The notes below the pieces were generated by a model, which was not told the origin of the DNA, ran no database searches, and saw only the letters and a list, made by a program, of their open reading frames with translations. A stretch of 64,000 nucleotides of DNA from Leifsonia sp. fls2-241-R2A-40a (lineage in GTDB: Bacteria > Actinomycetota > Actinomycetes > Actinomycetales > Microbacteriaceae): positions 2,790,001-2,854,000 of the forward strand of contig NZ_JARVRS010000001.1 in the NCBI RefSeq assembly GCF_030209575.1, in the 5' to 3' direction. A program made the translations under genes and the position numbers. Below, one piece after another: positions 1-7,772 of this stretch; within the stretch, counting starts at the first letter, position 1, and each line of letters starts with the position of its first letter.

Positions 1-2
1 AG

Positions 3-2972
3 CGCCGCGCACGTCTGCTGTCGGTCATCGCCGAGCACGTGTCCGACCCGGGGCCGGTGGCCTGGGGCGATCCCCGCTTCACTGTGGACGGACGCTGCGA
101 CACCTGCGACGCAGAGGTGCAGGCCACGCGCGACGTGCTGCTCGTCGCCGGGATGCGGGTGACCCAGCGCGAGCATCTCCTCGCGTCGGGAGTCGCCACT
201 ATCGACGCGCTCGCCGCATCGACGGGGCCGATCGACGGCATTCCCGACGGCACCCTTGAGGGGCTGCGCGAGCAGGCGCGACTCCAGCTGCAGGCGGAGC
301 CGGGGAGCCCGCCGCCGGTCCGCGTCTTCAACGCTCCCGTGCTCGCCGTGCTGCCGCACCCGAACCCGGGGGACATCTTCTTCGACTTCGAAGGCGACCC
401 GCTCTACACCGAAGGGGCCGGGGAGCGCTGGAACCTCGACTACCTCTTCGGGCTGGTCGACCAGGAGGAGCGTTTCACCGCGTTCTGGGCCCACGACTTC
501 GCCGCCGAGCGGGTGGCTCTGGAGGCGTTCCTCGCGTTTGTGCGCGATCGTCGCGCGCAGTATCCCGGCATGCACATCTACCACTACGCCGCTTACGAGC
601 AGACGCACCTGCTCGCCCTGGCCGCTCGGCACGGAGTCGGCGAAGAAGAAGTCGACGCCTTGCTGCGCGAGAACGTAATGGTCGATCTCTACCCGCTGGT
701 GCGCAAGGCGGTCCGGGTCGGATCGCGGTCGTACTCGATCAAGAAGCTCGAGCCGCTCTACATGGGCGACGAACTCCGCGAAAGCGACGTCACGAACGGC
801 GCCGACTCCATCACCGAGTACGCGAACGCCCGCGACCTGCTCGCACTCGGCCGGCTCGACGAAGCCCAGCCGCTCCTCGACGACATCGGTGAGTACAACC
901 GCTACGACTGCGTGTCGACACTGCGGTTGCGCGACTGGCTGCTCGCTCGCGCGGCCGAGAACGGCATCCCGGTCGGGTCCGCACCGATGGAGGAGATCGA
1001 GGGCGGCACCGAGGAGTCGCCGCTCCGCGCGGGGCTGCTCGCCTTCGCCGGCGATCCGCTCGACCCGCACCGCACCGCCGACCGTCGGGCCATGGCGCTG
1101 GCGGCCGCCGCCATCGACTTCCACCGGCGTGAACAGAAGAGCTTCTGGCAGTCGCACTTCGCGCGGCTCATCCAGCCGATCGAGGAGTGGGCCGAGACCC
1201 GCGACGTCCTGGTGGTCGAGCGCGCGGTCGTGCTCCGCGACTGGTATCTCGACGAAGGCCAGCGCGTGGAGCGTCGCGAGCTGCTGCTGTCCGGGCCCTG
1301 GGGCGCGGGCAGCGCAGTTCGGGTGAGCGAGCGCACCGGCCCCTACCTGCTGTACGAGTACCCCGGGCCCTTCCGTCAGCCGCGGGCGCAGCCCGGCGCG
1401 CGGGCGGCACGCACAGTCGCCGTGATCGAGGCGCTGCCCGACGGGTCGATCGTCGTGCGGGAGACGCTTCCGCCGGACGTGCCGCCCTACCGCGACCTGC
1501 CGAGCGCGCTCACGCCTGCGGCACCGCCGGACTCCCGCCGACTGGGAGAGGCGATCCGCGAGTGGGGGACGGCGCTGTTGATCGCCCGGCACCACGAGAC
1601 CTGGCCGGTGGACGCAACGATCGACCTGCTGCGGCGGACTCCACCGCGGACGCGTCGCGGCGGGCTGGTGCCGGAAGGGTCGGCATCCTCATCCTCATCC
1701 TCGGATGACGGTGATGGACGGATCGACGCCGTGGTGGCGAGCCTGCTCGATCTCGACCGGTCCTACCTCGCCGTCCAGGGGCCTCCCGGGACGGGCAAGT
1801 CCTACCTCGGCGCCCACGTCATCGCGCGCCTCGTCGCGGAGCACGGCTGGAAGGTCGGCGTGGTCGCGCAGTCGCATGCCGTCGTCGAGAACCTGCTCGA
1901 TCGTGTCGTCGTCGCGGGGCTCGATGCGGCGATGGTCGGGAAGGTCCCGAGCGGGGGTGCGCGAACCGAAGAGGCCGAGGCCGTCGAGGGTGGCGACGCT
2001 CCGCACCGATTCACACCGCTGCCCGCGAACGGTCACCTCGAGTTCGCCGGCATCAACGAGGGCCGCGGCTTCGTGCTGGGCGGTACGGCGTGGGACTTCG
2101 CGAACCCAGCCCGCGTACCGCGCGGAAGTCTCGATCTGCTCGTCGTCGATGAGGCGGGGCAGTTCTCGCTGGCGTCGACCATCGCGGTCGGCGTCGCGGC
2201 GAAGAACCTGCTGCTGCTGGGCGACCCGCAGCAGCTTCCTCAGGTCAGCCAAGGGCGCCATCCCGAGCCCGTCGACGGGTCGGCTCTCGGCTGGGTGAGC
2301 GACGGCCACGACGTCCTGCCTCGCGAATACGGGTACTTCCTCGCGGAGACCCGGCGCATGCATCCCGCGCTCGCCGCGGCCGTGTCGACCCTCTCGTACG
2401 AGGGCAAGCTGCGGGCGCACGAGGGTGCCTCGGAGCGGGAGCTGGGAGGCGTCGCGCCGGGAGTGCATCCCGTGCCCGTGTTGCATGTCGGCAACTCGAC
2501 CGCGTCGCCCGAAGAAGCCGAGGCCGTGGTGACGCTGGTGCGAGACCTCCTCGGCCGCTCCTGGAGCGATCCCGATGCGGGCCGCGACGACGAGCCGCTG
2601 GGTGAGGACGACATCATCGTGGTCACTCCGTACAACGCCCAGCTGGCGGAGGTCCGCGCGCTCCTCGACGCCGACGGTCTCCGGGGCGTGCGGGTGGGGA
2701 CGGTAGACAAGTTCCAGGGACAGGAGGCGGCGATCGCCATCGTCAGCCTCGCGGCGTCCTCAGCGGTCGACGTTCCCCGCGGGATGTCCTTCCTGCTGAT
2801 GAAGAACCGGCTCAACGTCGCCATCTCGCGTGCGAAGTGGGCCGCGTACCTCGTCCACTCACCCGAGTTGACCGAGTTCCTGCCGACCACCCCGGCCGGA
2901 GTCACCGAGCTGAGCGCGTTCATCCGCCTGGTCGAAGACGCGTCGCGGACGGCCGCCGTGGCCGTCGGCTGA
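3..2972 (+). CDS. TM0106-type RecB-like nuclease/superfamily 1 helicase, 5' truncated by the window edge
   Basis: The reading frame is open from the first bases, so the true start lies outside the window; the GTG at 39 is only the first start codon visible. Counting from 39, an RNase H/DEDD-like segment with an FFDFEGD motif lies near residue 112. A Walker A motif GPPGTGKS follows near 580, a VVDEAG Walker B near 700, and UvrD/AAA_12-type motifs (DKFQGQE, NVAISRAK) near 885-930. This matches the family combining an RNase H-like fold with a superfamily 1 helicase, probably acting in DNA repair. A Ser/Asp linker built on an ATCCTC repeat precedes the helicase part. The family is clear; the substrate is unknown. 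Confidence 0.85.
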   Translation, partial: RRARLLSVIAEHVSDPGPVAWGDPRFTVDGRCDTCDAEVQATRDVLLVAGMRVTQREHLLASGVATIDALAASTGPIDGIPDGTLEGLREQARLQLQAEPGSPPPVRVFNAPVLAVLPHPNPGDIFFDFEGDPLYTEGAGERWNLDYLFGLVDQEERFTAFWAHDFAAERVALEAFLAFVRDRRAQYPGMHIYHYAAYEQTHLLALAARHGVGEEEVDALLRENVMVDLYPLVRKAVRVGSRSYSIKKLEPLYMGDELRESDVTNGADSITEYANARDLLALGRLDEAQPLLDDIGEYNRYDCVSTLRLRDWLLARAAENGIPVGSAPMEEIEGGTEESPLRAGLLAFAGDPLDPHRTADRRAMALAAAAIDFHRREQKSFWQSHFARLIQPIEEWAETRDVLVVERAVVLRDWYLDEGQRVERRELLLSGPWGAGSAVRVSERTGPYLLYEYPGPFRQPRAQPGARAARTVAVIEALPDGSIVVRETLPPDVPPYRDLPSALTPAAPPDSRRLGEAIREWGTALLIARHHETWPVDATIDLLRRTPPRTRRGGLVPEGSASSSSSSDDGDGRIDAVVASLLDLDRSYLAVQGPPGTGKSYLGAHVIARLVAEHGWKVGVVAQSHAVVENLLDRVVVAGLDAAMVGKVPSGGARTEEAEAVEGGDAPHRFTPLPANGHLEFAGINEGRGFVLGGTAWDFANPARVPRGSLDLLVVDEAGQFSLASTIAVGVAAKNLLLLGDPQQLPQVSQGRHPEPVDGSALGWVSDGHDVLPREYGYFLAETRRMHPALAAAVSTLSYEGKLRAHEGASERELGGVAPGVHPVPVLHVGNSTASPEEAEAVVTLVRDLLGRSWSDPDAGRDDEPLGEDDIIVVTPYNAQLAEVRALLDADGLRGVRVGTVDKFQGQEAAIAIVSLAASSAVDVPRGMSFLLMKNRLNVAISRAKWAAYLVHSPELTEFLPTTPAGVTELSAFIRLVEDASRTAAVAVG

Positions 2973-3018
2973 CCGGAGACCCTGCTGCGCGGCATCCGCA
3001 CGGTGTTACGCTCTGTGC

Positions 3019-3426
3019 GTGTCACCGGAGGAGCTGCAGACGCTGGCGCACCTGCGCCGGGCCCGGGACCTGATCGACCGCGACTACGCGAAGCCGCTCG
3101 ACGTCCCGACGATGGCCGCCCGCGCCTACATGTCGCCCGCGCACTTCTCCCGCCAATTCCGGGCCGCCTACGGTGAGACCCCCTACAGCTACCTCATGAC
3201 GCGACGCATCGAACGGGCCATGGCGCTGCTGCGCGGCGGGATGAGCGTCACCGACGCCTGCATGGCGGTCGGCTGTACGTCGCTCGGTTCGTTCAGCTCG
3301 AAATTCAGCGACGTCGTCGGCATCACCCCGACGGAGTACCGATCGCGCGAGCACGCGGCCGTCCAGGCCATGCCCGACTGCGTCGCCCGGGAGAGGACGC
3401 GGCCGGTCCGCTCGCGCGCCCGCTGA
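3019..3426 (+). CDS. Short AraC-family transcriptional regulator
   Basis: This 135-residue protein consists almost only of an AraC-type double helix-turn-helix (about residues 12-110), including AHFSRQFRAAYGETP and SLGSFSSKFSDVVG. There is no N-terminal ligand domain. A -10-like TACGCT at 3007-3012 sits 6 nt before the GTG and no Shine-Dalgarno is visible, so leaderless translation is likely. It stands 64 bp upstream of a co-directional VOC-family gene. AraC/VOC pairs of this kind recur in actinobacteria, so regulation of that neighbour is an inference. The effector is unknown. Confidence 0.85.
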   Translation: MSPEELQTLAHLRRARDLIDRDYAKPLDVPTMAARAYMSPAHFSRQFRAAYGETPYSYLMTRRIERAMALLRGGMSVTDACMAVGCTSLGSFSSKFSDVVGITPTEYRSREHAAVQAMPDCVARERTRPVRSRAR

Positions 3427-3490
3427 GCCGCGCATCCAACCGAGCAGTTTTGAAGAAGCAGCGGGACGGCGCCCTTCCTAGAGTCGACCC

Positions 3491-3913
3491 ATGACCGTTT
3501 CACTCCAGTACTCGCAGATCACCGTCCTCGACCCGGAGGAGTCGCTCGCGTTCTACCGGGACGCCCTCGGCCTCGACGTCATCCAGGACGTCACCTCCGG
3601 CGACCACCGCTGGATCACCCTCGGGGTGGCCGGCGACGACAACGCCGCCGTCGTCCTCAGCGACCCGCACGCCGGCCGCTCGCGGGCCGACGGCGACGCC
3701 CTCCAGGAGCTCGTCGTCAAAGGTTCGATGAGCCCGATCGTCTTCCGCACGGACGACCTCGACACTGCCTTCGAGCGGGTGCGAGCTGCGGGCGCCGAAG
3801 TGCTCCAGGAACCGATCGACCAGCCGTGGGGTCCCCGCGACTGCGCCTTCCGCGACCCGTCCGGCAACATGGTCCGCATCCTCCAGTCCGCCCCCGCCAC
3901 GCAGAACGCCTGA
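3491..3913 (+). CDS. VOC-family (glyoxalase/dioxygenase-like) protein
   Basis: This is a 140-residue vicinal-oxygen-chelate protein. The N-terminal module reads SQITVLDPEESLAFYRDALGLDV, and the C-terminal half ends with FRDPSGNMVRILQ, the usual second beta-alpha-beta-beta-beta signature. Such proteins bind a divalent metal and act as glyoxalases, dioxygenases or resistance proteins; the substrate cannot be read from sequence. TAGAGT at 3479-3484, 6 nt before the ATG, suggests a leaderless transcript separate from the upstream AraC gene. It converges with the minus-strand sucrase/ferredoxin-like gene across a hairpin-rich spacer. Confidence 0.85.
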   Translation: MTVSLQYSQITVLDPEESLAFYRDALGLDVIQDVTSGDHRWITLGVAGDDNAAVVLSDPHAGRSRADGDALQELVVKGSMSPIVFRTDDLDTAFERVRAAGAEVLQEPIDQPWGPRDCAFRDPSGNMVRILQSAPATQNA

Positions 3914-3926
3914 CGCCCGGGGCGGA

Positions 3927-3991
3927 GCCGAGATTTGCGCCAATTGTCCGTTATGGCGCACTGATTCCACACATTTGGCACAAATCTCGGC
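3927..3991. terminator. Bidirectional hairpin with alternative inner stem between convergent genes
   Basis: Arms 3927-3943 and 3975-3991 form a 17-bp stem with one mismatch. A perfect 7-bp inner hairpin (TGCGCCA at 3936-3942 with TGGCGCA at 3954-3960) shares bases with the left arm. The two folds therefore exclude each other in part. The position between convergent stop codons suits a bidirectional terminator. Confidence 0.6.
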
Positions 3992-4002
3992 CGGGGCGCG
4001 CG

Positions 4003-5022
4003 TCAGGCGCGCACGACCGACACGGGCACGAACTCGCGCACCGGCTGCGCGATCGTCGCGGCGCAGGTGCTGAGCAGCGGTTGCGAGAGCTCCTCGCCGA
4101 CTTCCACCCGGAGGCGGTCGTCGCCGTGCGCCAACTCGACCGTCCAGCCGTGTGGATGCGCGTGCTCGCTCACGACCTGGAAAGCGTCGATCCGGTCGTC
4201 GCCGGTCGCCTCCCGGGCGAAGGCCTCGGCCGCCTGCGCGACGGTCGTCAGCGAGGTGCGACCGCGCAGGAGTTCCGGCACCACCCGCCCGGCGGAGTGT
4301 CGCTCGACGACGGTGGCCGCATCCTCCGCGCGGACGCGACCGTAGAGCAGACCCTCGGGGAAGACGATCATCGTGGCGGCGAACCGGTCGCCGCCCAGGT
4401 GCGAGCACTCCCAGGTGAGCTCGGGGTGGACGGCGGCCAGAGTCTCCACGACGGGCCGCCCGCGCACAGCGCAGCACTGGTCGTGCCGGGCGTGCGTGCA
4501 GACGGCGTAGAGCGGAGCGGCGCTTGGCTCACCGGCGCTGCCGTCGAGCGGCAGCGTCAGCAGGTCGGCCGGGTCGTCGACCGTGCCCCAGTGGATGCTC
4601 TCCCGGCCGGGTCGCGCATCCACCAGCGCCCATCGCCACGACGACTGCTCTCGGCGCAGCGGTGCGCGCAAGCGCGTGCGGCGGATCGTCAGCGGCCGGA
4701 TTCCGGCGGCTTCGGCGCGCGCGACGAGGGCCGCGCCCAGAGCCGGGTCCAGCGCGGAGTCGAAGAACGCGTGGCGACCCCATCCACTCTCGATCTCGAC
4801 GAGCAACCAGCGCTCGCCGAGTCCCGCCGTCCCGGCCAGCGGATCGCCGCGCTCCAACGCGCGATCGCTGCACGGCAGCCAGTCGATGCCTCCCGACGCG
4901 GTGATCGACCGAGACCCGTGTCCGGGCGCCGACTCCGGCACCGGGCGCTCGCCCCTCGGACGACCCGTGGACGCAGCGGCACCTGCGCCGCCGTCTGCGG
5001 GAGGACGCACGGCGGCGGTCAC
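4003..5022 (-). CDS. Sucrase/ferredoxin-like family protein (thioredoxin-fold Fe-S type)
   Basis: This 339-residue protein carries the family hallmarks CTHARHDQCC (Cys175, Cys183, Cys184) and WECSHLGGDRF (Cys206 onward). These resemble the thioredoxin-like [2Fe-2S] ferredoxin fold of sucrase/ferredoxin-like proteins. Its GTG start overlaps the stop of the upstream cupin gene as GTGA (5019-5022), so the two are translationally coupled. The family is poorly characterised. An electron-transfer or Fe-S role supporting the neighbouring oxygenase is an inference from context. It is the last gene of a three-gene operon that ends at a strong hairpin. Confidence 0.8.
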   Translation of the reverse strand: MTAAVRPPADGGAGAAASTGRPRGERPVPESAPGHGSRSITASGGIDWLPCSDRALERGDPLAGTAGLGERWLLVEIESGWGRHAFFDSALDPALGAALVARAEAAGIRPLTIRRTRLRAPLRREQSSWRWALVDARPGRESIHWGTVDDPADLLTLPLDGSAGEPSAAPLYAVCTHARHDQCCAVRGRPVVETLAAVHPELTWECSHLGGDRFAATMIVFPEGLLYGRVRAEDAATVVERHSAGRVVPELLRGRTSLTTVAQAAEAFAREATGDDRIDAFQVVSEHAHPHGWTVELAHGDDRLRVEVGEELSQPLLSTCAATIAQPVREFVPVSVVRA

Positions 5023-6377
5023 GTCGCCGTCGCGGTCCCGAAGTCCGCGGTTGCGCTGCGCTCGCCGTCGGGGGAGACCCCGGCATCGTCCGCGGGGTCC
5101 ACGTCGGGGAAGTCCGACTCGGATGCGGCAGCCGCGACAACGACGACCCCCTCGCGCAGCAGCCGCCGCACGACGACCACCGCCGACCGTTCGTCGAGCG
5201 GCAGCTCGCCCACCGCGACGTGCCGTCCGTCGAGCAACCGCTCGACCGCATCCCGCGCGGCGATCGGCAGAGCGATCGTCTTGGCTGGCAGCCGCACGGT
5301 CACCGTCTCCACTTCCACCGTCACGTTCGCACGGATGCCCGCCCGTGCCTGCACGCGCGTCGAGGGGACCAGCTCGTCCGCCACCGCAATCGTGGCCAGC
5401 GGTCGCACCGGCGCCGGCGGAGAGTCCGACCGCTGACGGCGCAGCAGGCTCGCGGCCACAGCCTCGGCGACCGCCGAACGGCCCGACGGATCGCTGAGGG
5501 CCGCGATCAGCGCCTCCACCGTCTGCGTGACCACGGGAGCCACGGCATCGGGGTCCGACGCGTCGAACCCGAGCGGCAGCGACGCGCGCAGGTCCGCCGA
5601 GTCGGCCGCCCGCGCGATCGCCTCCCGAACCACATCGTCGCGCGTGTATGCAGCCACCCCGATCGTCAGGTGCACGGAGACGCCGCCGAGAGCCTCCGCC
5701 GAGTGGATCCAGCCCCGCGGAAGATACAGCGCGTCGCCGGGGCGGAACGTCTCATCGATGGCGGGCGTCTCGCGCGCACGCGCGGCGACCGCCTCCCGGT
5801 GGTCGCTCCACGGCTGGTCGCGCAGCGGATCGACATGCACGGGTTCGTGGATGCGCCAGTGCTTCTCGCCCGCGATCTGCAGCACGAACACGTCGTGCAC
5901 GTCGTAGTGAGGGTCGAACCCCCGCGAGGACGCCGGCGTGACGTAGGCATTGACCTGGGCGGGATGCCCGAGCTCGGCCGTCAGCCGCCGCGTGAACTCC
6001 GCGATGGGCGGCCAGGTCTTGTGGAGCCCCTGGAGGACCAGGGTCGCGCCGGCGGCGAATTCCGCCAGAACCTTGGCCGAGTCGACCTGGTCGCCGACCT
6101 CGGCACCGAAACCGCCGGGCCCGGTGAACCGCGAGGCCGGGAGCACCGAACCCTCCTTCGCCATCCGCACGAACGGCGTGCGGAGCGCGCGCGAGGCCAC
6201 CAGCTCATCCACCGCCTCCACGCTGAACAGGTCCGAGAAGTCCTCCCGGAGCCCGGATGCGCGGGTGAAGAGCGGTCGCTTCCCCCAGAACCCGGACGCG
6301 AACTCCGCGCGCCCGATCGGCACGCAACGCGAAAGCGCGGGCCGGTCTCCCGGCCCGCGCTCGTCCGTCGTCATCAA
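5019..6377 (-). CDS. JmjC/cupin-4 oxygenase of the ribosomal-oxygenase (ROX/YcfD-like) type
   Basis: This 452-residue protein has a cupin core with HYD (His157, Asp159) and a later His225 (GWIHSAE), the Fe(II) facial triad of JmjC/ROX 2-oxoglutarate oxygenases. After it comes a roughly 200-residue C-terminal part matching the dimerisation and winged-helix regions of YcfD/MINA53-type enzymes. Characterised relatives hydroxylate Arg or His in ribosomal proteins. The ATG overlaps the stop of the upstream repeat peptide (ATGA at 6374-6377) and the gene overlaps the downstream sucrase/ferredoxin-like gene. The coupling makes the repeat peptide a candidate partner or substrate; ribosomal protein hydroxylation is the conservative alternative. 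Confidence 0.8.
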   Translation of the reverse strand: MMTTDERGPGDRPALSRCVPIGRAEFASGFWGKRPLFTRASGLREDFSDLFSVEAVDELVASRALRTPFVRMAKEGSVLPASRFTGPGGFGAEVGDQVDSAKVLAEFAAGATLVLQGLHKTWPPIAEFTRRLTAELGHPAQVNAYVTPASSRGFDPHYDVHDVFVLQIAGEKHWRIHEPVHVDPLRDQPWSDHREAVAARARETPAIDETFRPGDALYLPRGWIHSAEALGGVSVHLTIGVAAYTRDDVVREAIARAADSADLRASLPLGFDASDPDAVAPVVTQTVEALIAALSDPSGRSAVAEAVAASLLRRQRSDSPPAPVRPLATIAVADELVPSTRVQARAGIRANVTVEVETVTVRLPAKTIALPIAARDAVERLLDGRHVAVGELPLDERSAVVVVRRLLREGVVVVAAAASESDFPDVDPADDAGVSPDGERSATADFGTATAT

Positions 6378-6625
6378 GCGGACCCGTCGGCTCCGCCGTC
6401 GTGGCCGCCGGCGTTGGCGCCGCCGTCGGCCGTGCCCTCACCAGCCGAGCCGTCGGCTCCGCCGTCGTGGCCGCCCGCGTTGGCGCCGCCGTCCGCCGGA
6501 CCTTCGCCCGAGGCGCCGCCGTCGGCTCCGCCGTCGTGGCCGCCGGGGTTGGCGCCGCCGTCGGCGGGCCCCTCGCCGCTGCCGACTGCGTCGGTGCTGA
6601 TGTCGTCGTCGTTGATGTCGCTCAT
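6374..6625 (-). CDS. Small Gly/Asp/His/Asn-rich repeat protein, first gene of oxygenase operon
   Basis: This 83-residue acidic protein has no signal peptide or membrane segment. After a short leader (MSDINDDDISTDAVGS) it consists of three near-identical 22-23-residue repeats around EGPADGGANAGGHDGGADG. Each repeat has one His and several Asp, Ala and Asn residues. A GGAG-containing ribosome site precedes the ATG. Its stop overlaps the cupin oxygenase start by four bases. Similar small low-complexity proteins occur in Microbacteriaceae, but I cannot assign a function. Metal binding or service as a peptide substrate are both possible. Confidence 0.65.
   Translation of the reverse strand: MSDINDDDISTDAVGSGEGPADGGANPGGHDGGADGGASGEGPADGGANAGGHDGGADGSAGEGTADGGANAGGHDGGADGSA
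6386..6589. repeat. Three tandem 66-69 bp units encoding the Gly/Asp repeats
   Basis: Units begin at 6386, 6452 and 6521, each opening with GTCGGCTCCGCCGTCGTGG on the plus strand. They differ by one codon in length and a few substitutions. All lie inside the 83-residue minus-strand gene and keep its frame, so copy-number change would add or remove whole peptide repeats. Confidence 0.85.
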
Positions 6626-6697
6626 TCCGTCTCCACTCCGTCGTCTCGCACGCTTACGTCCGTCACACTACGCGCGGGCCGCGGCCGTCGTAAGAGC

Positions 6698-6717
6698 CGC
6701 CGGATGAACGTCCGGCG
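6698..6717. promoter_or_regulatory. Inverted repeat in the divergent metQ / repeat-peptide intergenic region
   Basis: CGCCGGA (6698-6704) and TCCGGCG (6711-6717) form a perfect 7-bp inverted repeat around a 6-nt centre. It lies 108 bp before the metQ start and 73 bp from the divergent gene. It could be an operator or an RNA hairpin; nothing in the sequence decides between them. Confidence 0.35.
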
Positions 6718-6824
6718 TCACATTTCGCAAGACGTTTTGACCAGTGTCGGAGGCTCGGGGGAGGCTCGTACCAGCCGCCAACCGTCCGTCGGCACATCCC
6801 CCCCTTCACAAGAGAGGCACAGCC

Positions 6825-7772
6825 ATGTCCGACGCCACCCCGCCCACCCCCGCCCTGCCGGAGAAGCCCAAGCGCTCCCGCACCGGCCTGTTCGTCGGCA
6901 TCGGCATCGCCGTGGTCGCCGTCATCGTGGCGGTCGTGCTGGTCGTCGTGAACATCGGCGGATCCGGTGCGGCGACCGCGAAGTCGGTCACCGTCAAGAT
7001 CGGAACGACTGAGGCGTCCTCCCCGTACTGGGCCGTTCTGAAGAAGGAGGCGGCGAAAGAGGGCATCGATATCCAGACCGTCAACTTCCGCGACTACACG
7101 CAGGCGAACCCGGCGCTCGCCGACGGTCAGCTCGATCTGAACCTCTTCCAGCACCTGCAGTTCCTCGCCAACTACGACGTGCAGGCGAAGCAGGACCTGG
7201 TCCCGATCGGCGCGACCCTGGTCGTCCCGCTGCCGCTGTACTCGACGAAGTACAAGAACATCGACGACATCCCCCAGGGCGGCAAGATCGCCATCCCGAA
7301 CGACCCGACGAACCAGGCGCGCGCGCTGCTCGTGCTGCAGAAGGCGGGTCTGCTGAAGCTGAAGAACGGCGGCAGCACCCTGGCGACGCCGGCCGACATC
7401 GACGCCTCGGCCTCCAAGGTCACCGTCATCCCGGTGGATGCGGCCCAGACCGCGCCGGCGCTCAGTTCGGCCGACGGCGCCATTGTCAACAACAACTACG
7501 CGCTCACCGCCGGGATCGACCCCAAGTCGGCCCTGTTCCAGGACGACCCGAAGTCGTCGACCGCCGAGCCGTACATCAACGCCTTCGTCGCCCGCGACAA
7601 GGACAAGAACAACGCGACGTACCTGAAGGTCGCGGAGCTGTACCACACCAAGGCGGTGACGGATGCGGTGCTCGCCGAGTCGAAGAACACGGCCGTCATC
7701 GTGAAGCGCGACCAGTCCGACCTCATCGGCATCCTCGACGGCCTGAAGAAGACCATCAAGGCGGCGCAGTAG
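6825..7772 (+). CDS. metQ: MetQ/NlpA-family methionine-type ABC transporter substrate-binding protein
   Basis: This 315-residue protein has an N-terminal hydrophobic helix (about residues 20-44) followed by an NlpA/MetQ domain, including KIGTTEASSPYW and NNNYALTAGIDP. These proteins capture methionine or derivatives outside the membrane and deliver them to MetNI. The ATG at 6825 follows an AGAG-type ribosome site and removes an unlikely 27-residue leader. No Cys lies near the hydrophobic segment, so unlike classic MetQ it should be membrane-anchored rather than lipidated. The stop overlaps the metN start. Confidence 0.88.
   Translation: MSDATPPTPALPEKPKRSRTGLFVGIGIAVVAVIVAVVLVVVNIGGSGAATAKSVTVKIGTTEASSPYWAVLKKEAAKEGIDIQTVNFRDYTQANPALADGQLDLNLFQHLQFLANYDVQAKQDLVPIGATLVVPLPLYSTKYKNIDDIPQGGKIAIPNDPTNQARALLVLQKAGLLKLKNGGSTLATPADIDASASKVTVIPVDAAQTAPALSSADGAIVNNNYALTAGIDPKSALFQDDPKSSTAEPYINAFVARDKDKNNATYLKVAELYHTKAVTDAVLAESKNTAVIVKRDQSDLIGILDGLKKTIKAAQ

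Noticed and set aside
6720-6824. Possible SAM riboswitch upstream of metQNI (GCCGCCAACCGTCC resembles part of a SAM-binding core).
   Set aside because: The flanking helices needed for SAM-I or SAM-IV could not be drawn, and the rest of the core is missing. A covariance-model search would settle it.
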